DNA of 64,000 nt from an uncultured Kiloniellaceae bacterium (GTDB taxonomy: Bacteria > Pseudomonadota > Alphaproteobacteria > Kiloniellales > Kiloniellaceae). The stretch lies in assembly GCA_947493695.1 (NCBI GenBank), contig CANLSF010000003.1, positions 496,001 to 560,000 on the forward strand, read 5' to 3'. The notes beneath the pieces are model-generated. The model had not been told where the DNA came from. It ran no database searches and saw only the letters and a list, made by a program, of their open reading frames with translations. A program made the position numbers and the translations under genes. Below, one piece after another: positions 61,102 through 64,000 of the stretch. The number at the start of each line of letters is the position of its first letter. Within the stretch, counting starts at the first letter, position 1.

Positions 61102-61695
61102 TTAGACCTGCCGCTGAAGGAGCAGATACAGCGCGACAAGAACCAGTGCTCCGCCCATCACAAGGTTGAAGAGCTTCAGGCTTCTGGGTGTACGAAAGAT
61201 CAGATGGATTCTCTCACCGATGACGGCCCAGCAACCAATCCCGAAGTAACAGATGACAAAGTAAATCGTCACGAAGAGCACCAAACGGGAATGAGCGCCG
61301 ACGAGATCGAAAGCCGACACACCGGCGATACAGGCCGCCCAGGCCTTGGGGTTCAACCATTGCAGCAGAAAGCCCTGCGAAAAGCGCGGTATGGACTCGC
61401 GGCAAATTTCAAGCTTCGGATCTGATGTCGCGATCTTGAATCCCATGTAGCAAATCAATGCTGTACCGCCATAGGCCAGAATATCCAGAAAGAGGCCATA
61501 CTCCACCGCGACGCTGCCCAGGCCCATCCCGATCAGAAACAGCAGCAGGGTAAAACCAATCGTCGCACCTGAAACAAAGGGTACTGCGTTTCTCAAGCCA
61601 TGATTGGCGCCCGTCGACAGGGTAATCAGATTCACAGGTCCCGGCGAAATTGACATAGAGAGTGAAAACAAACACATAGCAACAATACTGGACAT
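61102..61695 (-). CDS. LysE/RhtB-family amino acid exporter
   Basis: This 197-residue inner-membrane protein is of the LysE/RhtB family, with six hydrophobic segments. MSSIVAMCLFSLSMSISPGPVNLITLSTGANHGLRNAVPFVSGATIGFTLLL is the classic N terminus (S-PGP motif at about 17-20), and PRFSQGFLLQWLNPKAWAACIAGVSAF holds the conserved NPKAW. It probably exports a basic or neutral amino acid. ATG 61695 is preceded by GGAGG; an in-frame ATG 33 bases upstream is less likely. A LysR gene diverges 92 bases away and is the probable regulator. Confidence 0.91.
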   Translation of the reverse strand: MSSIVAMCLFSLSMSISPGPVNLITLSTGANHGLRNAVPFVSGATIGFTLLLFLIGMGLGSVAVEYGLFLDILAYGGTALICYMGFKIATSDPKLEICRESIPRFSQGFLLQWLNPKAWAACIAGVSAFDLVGAHSRLVLFVTIYFVICYFGIGCWAVIGERIHLIFRTPRSLKLFNLVMGGALVLVALYLLLQRQV

Positions 61696-61786
61696 AACGC
61701 CTCCAAATTTCTGCGGAAGACTAGCCATGCTTTGAGTTCGATACTATCTTGTCTAATTGATATTCATTGTTCGATTGAATGCGATA

Positions 61787-62671
61787 ATGATTGATGACCT
61801 GCGCGCCATTGCCATCTTTGCCGAATCAATCCGGCAGGGCTCCTTTCGGAGCGCCGCAAGGAAACTCGAGCTCTCCCCCTCCGTGGTCAGCTATCACATA
61901 TCGGAGTTGGAAAAACGTGTCGGCACGGCATTGATCTATCGCTCGACCCGCAAGCTATCCCTGACACACGAGGGCCAGCGGCTCTACGGTCATGCACTCA
62001 ATATGCTGATGTCTGCCGAACAGGGGCTGTCGGAGGTCTTTTCAAGTGGCGAGGACCTTCGTGGCAAGCTGACCATTGCGGCGACCTCCGCACTGATGCG
62101 TTCGCCACTCAACGATCAGATCGCCGCCTTTCACAAGCTCCACCCCAAGCTCGAGCTGAACATTTCCTATTCCGACATCAAGCAGGACCTGATCGCAGGC
62201 GGCATCGATCTCGCGGTGCGCGCCGGGCAGATGGAAGACAGTTCCCTGAAGACCCGACGCATCGGCCAGATCCGCCGTAAACTTGTCTGCGCACCTTCCT
62301 ATCTGAAGGAAAGAACACCGCCTGTGCGGCCAAAGGACCTGGAAGGCTGGAACTGGATCAGGCTTGAGATGATGCCCGGCTTCAGAACACTCCAAAAATC
62401 CGGGCGATCAGCAGTACAGTTGCGTCAGTCCGGCAGCATCTGCGTCGACAGCGCCGAAGCCATGACACAACTCTGCCTGCAGGGCTTGGGACTGGCCACG
62501 CCGCCGGACTACCTCGTCGAGCGGGAAATCGCCGCTGGGGCCCTCACCGTCATTCTTCCCGACTGGAGCGTCGAGCCCATGCCGCTCCATGCGGTCTGGC
62601 CCGATAACGTCGCCGCCAACAACAACACCAAAGCCCTGGTCGAGCACTTGGCACGTTTCGCGTGTAATTGA
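61787..62671 (+). CDS. LysR-family transcriptional regulator divergent from LysE exporter
   Basis: This 294-residue LysR regulator begins at ATG 61787 (MIDDLRAIAIFAESIRQGSFRSAARKLELSPSVVSYHISELEKRVGTALIYRSTRKLSLTHEG); an in-frame TTG 30 bases upstream is unlikely. The recognition part SPSVVSYHI differs from the commoner TPSAVS pattern. The effector domain has the CrgA-like shape (LTIAATSALMRSPLNDQIAAFHKLHPKLELNISYSDIKQDLIAGGIDLAVRAG). It is divergent from the LysE exporter, as in lysG-lysE pairs where the regulator senses the exported amino acid, though the protein is not close to LysG. A small hairpin follows the stop. Confidence 0.86.
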   Translation: MIDDLRAIAIFAESIRQGSFRSAARKLELSPSVVSYHISELEKRVGTALIYRSTRKLSLTHEGQRLYGHALNMLMSAEQGLSEVFSSGEDLRGKLTIAATSALMRSPLNDQIAAFHKLHPKLELNISYSDIKQDLIAGGIDLAVRAGQMEDSSLKTRRIGQIRRKLVCAPSYLKERTPPVRPKDLEGWNWIRLEMMPGFRTLQKSGRSAVQLRQSGSICVDSAEAMTQLCLQGLGLATPPDYLVEREIAAGALTVILPDWSVEPMPLHAVWPDNVAANNNTKALVEHLARFACN

Positions 62672-62676
62672 TCAAG

Positions 62677-62696
62677 CGCATTCGAAAAGGAATGCG
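62677..62696 (+). terminator. Small stem-loop after the LysR gene
   Basis: CGCATTC (62677-62683) and GAATGCG (62690-62696) pair around GAAAAG, starting six bases after the stop. There is no T run, so termination is only possible, not shown. Confidence 0.35.
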
Positions 62697-62960
62697 GAAC
62701 ACTATATCCAGCGCGCAACACACTCGGATGGAGCAAAGAACACCAAGTCTCGAAACACAAATTATATATTATTGTTTTATTTAATAATTTTTATCCTTAG
62801 TCAGTTCAAGACCACATAAAATCAAGTACTCCGGAGATACCGAAATAGAATCTCAAGAGCTTTCCTCTTGACCCTTTTCTCCAAATAAGGGAAAAGGCGT
62901 CCGAGGATTATATTGATGATGACTATTAACTTCCCCTTCGCGCCCGTACACACCCGATTC

Positions 62961-63100
62961 CATGCCGCGGTGTCTGAAGGCTATGGCTCAGACGTGTGCC
63001 CCAGGCATGCGGCTGGTAGCCTGTGCGAGTTGAGATTGATGTAACCTCATTTCACGTACAGCTATTCGAAGCCGCTTCCGTCCCGAAGCGGCTTTTTTTG
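62961..63100 (+). ncRNA. Candidate structured leader or small RNA upstream of RNA ligase
   Basis: I see an ordered set of possible helices: CATGCC (62961-62966) with GGCATG (63004-63009), enclosing GTCTGA (62972-62977) with TCAGAC (62988-62993); then GGCT/AGCC (63011-63021); then TGAG/CTCA near 63031-63049; then the terminator. GCGGCT (63009-63014) can instead pair with AGCCGC (63070-63075) of the terminator's 5' arm, which would make an antiterminator. The terminator lies directly before the ribosome-binding site of the ligase gene, so the RNA could be an attenuating leader or a small RNA with its own end. It matches no family that I can name. Confidence 0.4.
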
Positions 63101-63105
63101 TTTTT
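63069..63105 (+). terminator. Strong intrinsic terminator directly before the RNA ligase gene
   Basis: AAGCCGCTTC (63069-63078) and GAAGCGGCTT (63085-63094) pair around a 6-base loop and are followed by a run of T's with one G, ending at 63105. The GGAG ribosome-binding site of the ligase begins at 63106. It can end an upstream transcript or act as an attenuator. Confidence 0.9.
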
Positions 63106-63115
63106 GGAGTGTGTC

Positions 63116-64000
63116 ATGCAGCTTCCTATCGAGCATATCGACGATGTCCTACCTCATATCCCGAACAATGTCGGGATCGTCGTCTCTGAGCGTCCGGACG
63201 TCCGGATCATCGACTACGTCTTCACCACCGATGCAACCTTCGCCACCCCCATGGCGCGGGAATGCCGGGGTTTGAAGTTTGCGCTTGATGGCTCGATCCT
63301 CGCACGGCCGCTCCACAAGTTCTTCAATATCGGTGAGCAACAGAGTGCGGCGGACATCGACTGGACGCAGCCCCATGTGGTTCTGGACAAGCTGGATGGC
63401 TCTATGGTTCACCCCTGCTTCCTGAGCGAGCGGCTAACCTTCATGACCCGTATGGGGGAAAGCGGTCAGGCCAAGGCGGCACTGGACCATGCCGATGAGG
63501 CTGTCCTGCGGCTCAGCCGGGATCTGCTCCTGGAAGGAATGACGCCCGTTTTCGAGTTCACTTCGCCCGATCACCGGGTTGTTCTTGCGTATCCGGAGAC
63601 CTCCCTTACACTGATTGCTGTTCGGGAGACGGTAAGTGGAACCTACCTGAGTCATGCGGAGCTTGCACGGCTGGCCGAGCGATACTGCGTTCCCCTGGTC
63701 GCCCAGCTCGGCAGAGTCGAGGATGCCATGGCATTCATCGCGCGAGGCCGTAGTCTCACCGATGTCGAGGGTTACGTCATCGCCTTTGAGGATGGCCATC
63801 GGGTTAAGCTCAAGGCCGACGCTTATGTCCTGCGGCACAGGGCCCTTGCCGGTGTATCCAAGGAACGCAACCTGCTGGAGTGGATCGTCAAGGATGCCAT
63901 CGACGATGTCCTCCCCTTGCTGTCGGACGATATCGCACAGCAGGTGGCCGCATACCGGAATCAGGTCTACCAGGCTTTGGACCGGCATGTCGCAGCACTT
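63116..64000 (+). CDS. T4 Rnl1-type RNA ligase, 3' end beyond window
   Basis: The first 295 codons of an ATP-dependent RNA ligase are present from ATG 63116, six bases after GGAG. Nucleotidyltransferase motifs are in order: ECRGLKF (50-56), motif I KLDGS with Lys92 as the AMP-accepting residue, motif III FEFTSP (146-151), motif IV EGYVIAF (218-224) and motif V VKLKADAYVLRH (230-241). This pattern is that of T4 Rnl1-like ligases, which seal 5'-phosphate and 3'-hydroxyl RNA ends, often after tRNA damage. The C-terminal domain lies outside. Base composition is like the host. A strong terminator lies immediately upstream; end-healing partners may follow downstream. Confidence 0.85.
   Translation, partial: MQLPIEHIDDVLPHIPNNVGIVVSERPDVRIIDYVFTTDATFATPMARECRGLKFALDGSILARPLHKFFNIGEQQSAADIDWTQPHVVLDKLDGSMVHPCFLSERLTFMTRMGESGQAKAALDHADEAVLRLSRDLLLEGMTPVFEFTSPDHRVVLAYPETSLTLIAVRETVSGTYLSHAELARLAERYCVPLVAQLGRVEDAMAFIARGRSLTDVEGYVIAFEDGHRVKLKADAYVLRHRALAGVSKERNLLEWIVKDAIDDVLPLLSDDIAQQVAAYRNQVYQALDRHVAAL

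Larger units (their letters stand above)
62697..63115. other. Intergenic region preceding the RNA ligase gene
   Basis: The first 170 bases are AT-rich and contain no gene. CCTTTTC (62873-62879) and GAAAAGG (62891-62897) form a hairpin. TATATT at 62909-62914 could be a -10 element without a good -35. From about 62960 to 63100 the sequence is rich in pairing segments and is described as a candidate structured RNA. Confidence 0.55.

Noticed and set aside
62940-63060. tRNA gene in the RNA ligase leader
   Set aside because: No T-loop consensus and no acceptor stem with the right spacing; helices are arranged differently.
62697-64000. Prophage at the right end
   Set aside because: RNA ligase alone is not enough; no integrase, structural or replication gene is present and composition is host-like.

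Overview
The window is a catabolic, transport-rich stretch of a heterotrophic alphaproteobacterial genome. The evidence is the pcaQ/pcaDCH layout, many LysR regulators, TRAP and tripartite tricarboxylate (TTT) transporters, a nickel superoxide dismutase and moderately high GC. A marine Rhodospirillales- or Kiloniellales-like host is my guess; there is no rRNA or other marker to fix it. I found no tRNA, rRNA, CRISPR array or transposase. One low-GC block (about 14.4-16.4 kb) looks acquired.

Layout. 1-7.2 kb: aromatic acid catabolism. pcaH (cut by the window start), pcaC and pcaD lie divergent from pcaQ, which is followed by a TRAP transporter and pobA; both promoters carry the same spaced inverted repeat. 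7.1-16.4 kb: LysR regulators, an old yellow enzyme, an ECF sigma factor, a PAS protein, heptose kinase hldA and the AT-rich island with two unknown genes. 16.5-25.9 kb: a polar amino acid ABC transporter and RpiR regulator face a three-gene operon (dimethylglycine-dehydrogenase-like enzyme, class III aminotransferase, BKACE), probably a route for an N-methylated or beta-amino compound. 26-28.6 kb: an NTF2-like remnant, a GNAT protein and a gamma-glutamyltransferase-like enzyme.

29-40 kb: an oxalate locus: GntR regulator, oxc, frc, a formyltransferase resembling the hydrolase domain of 10-formyl-THF dehydrogenase, formate-THF ligase, a stress protein and a TTT transporter. The gene set implies oxalate uptake, decarboxylation to formyl-CoA and entry of formyl carbon into the folate pool. 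40-54 kb: a 580-residue P-loop kinase-like protein, LysR, a Rid protein, aquaporin, an RNA helicase, a methyltransferase, a SARP-alpha/beta-hydrolase fusion, a GST, guanine deaminase, a Fur-type site followed by a TPR protein, sodN and sodX, and an ABC-F ATPase.

54-61.7 kb: a trimethyllysine-dioxygenase-like gene sits with an amino acid ABC permease and binding protein, divergent from a TetR regulator and a trimethylamine-dehydrogenase-family flavoprotein with altered substrate-bowl residues; then LysR genes and a LysE exporter. 62.7-64 kb: a structured leader ending in a strong terminator lies directly before a T4 Rnl1-type RNA ligase gene that runs off the window. I regard this ligase with its RNA leader, the oxalate/folate locus and the methylated-amine locus as the best candidates for little-described biology.
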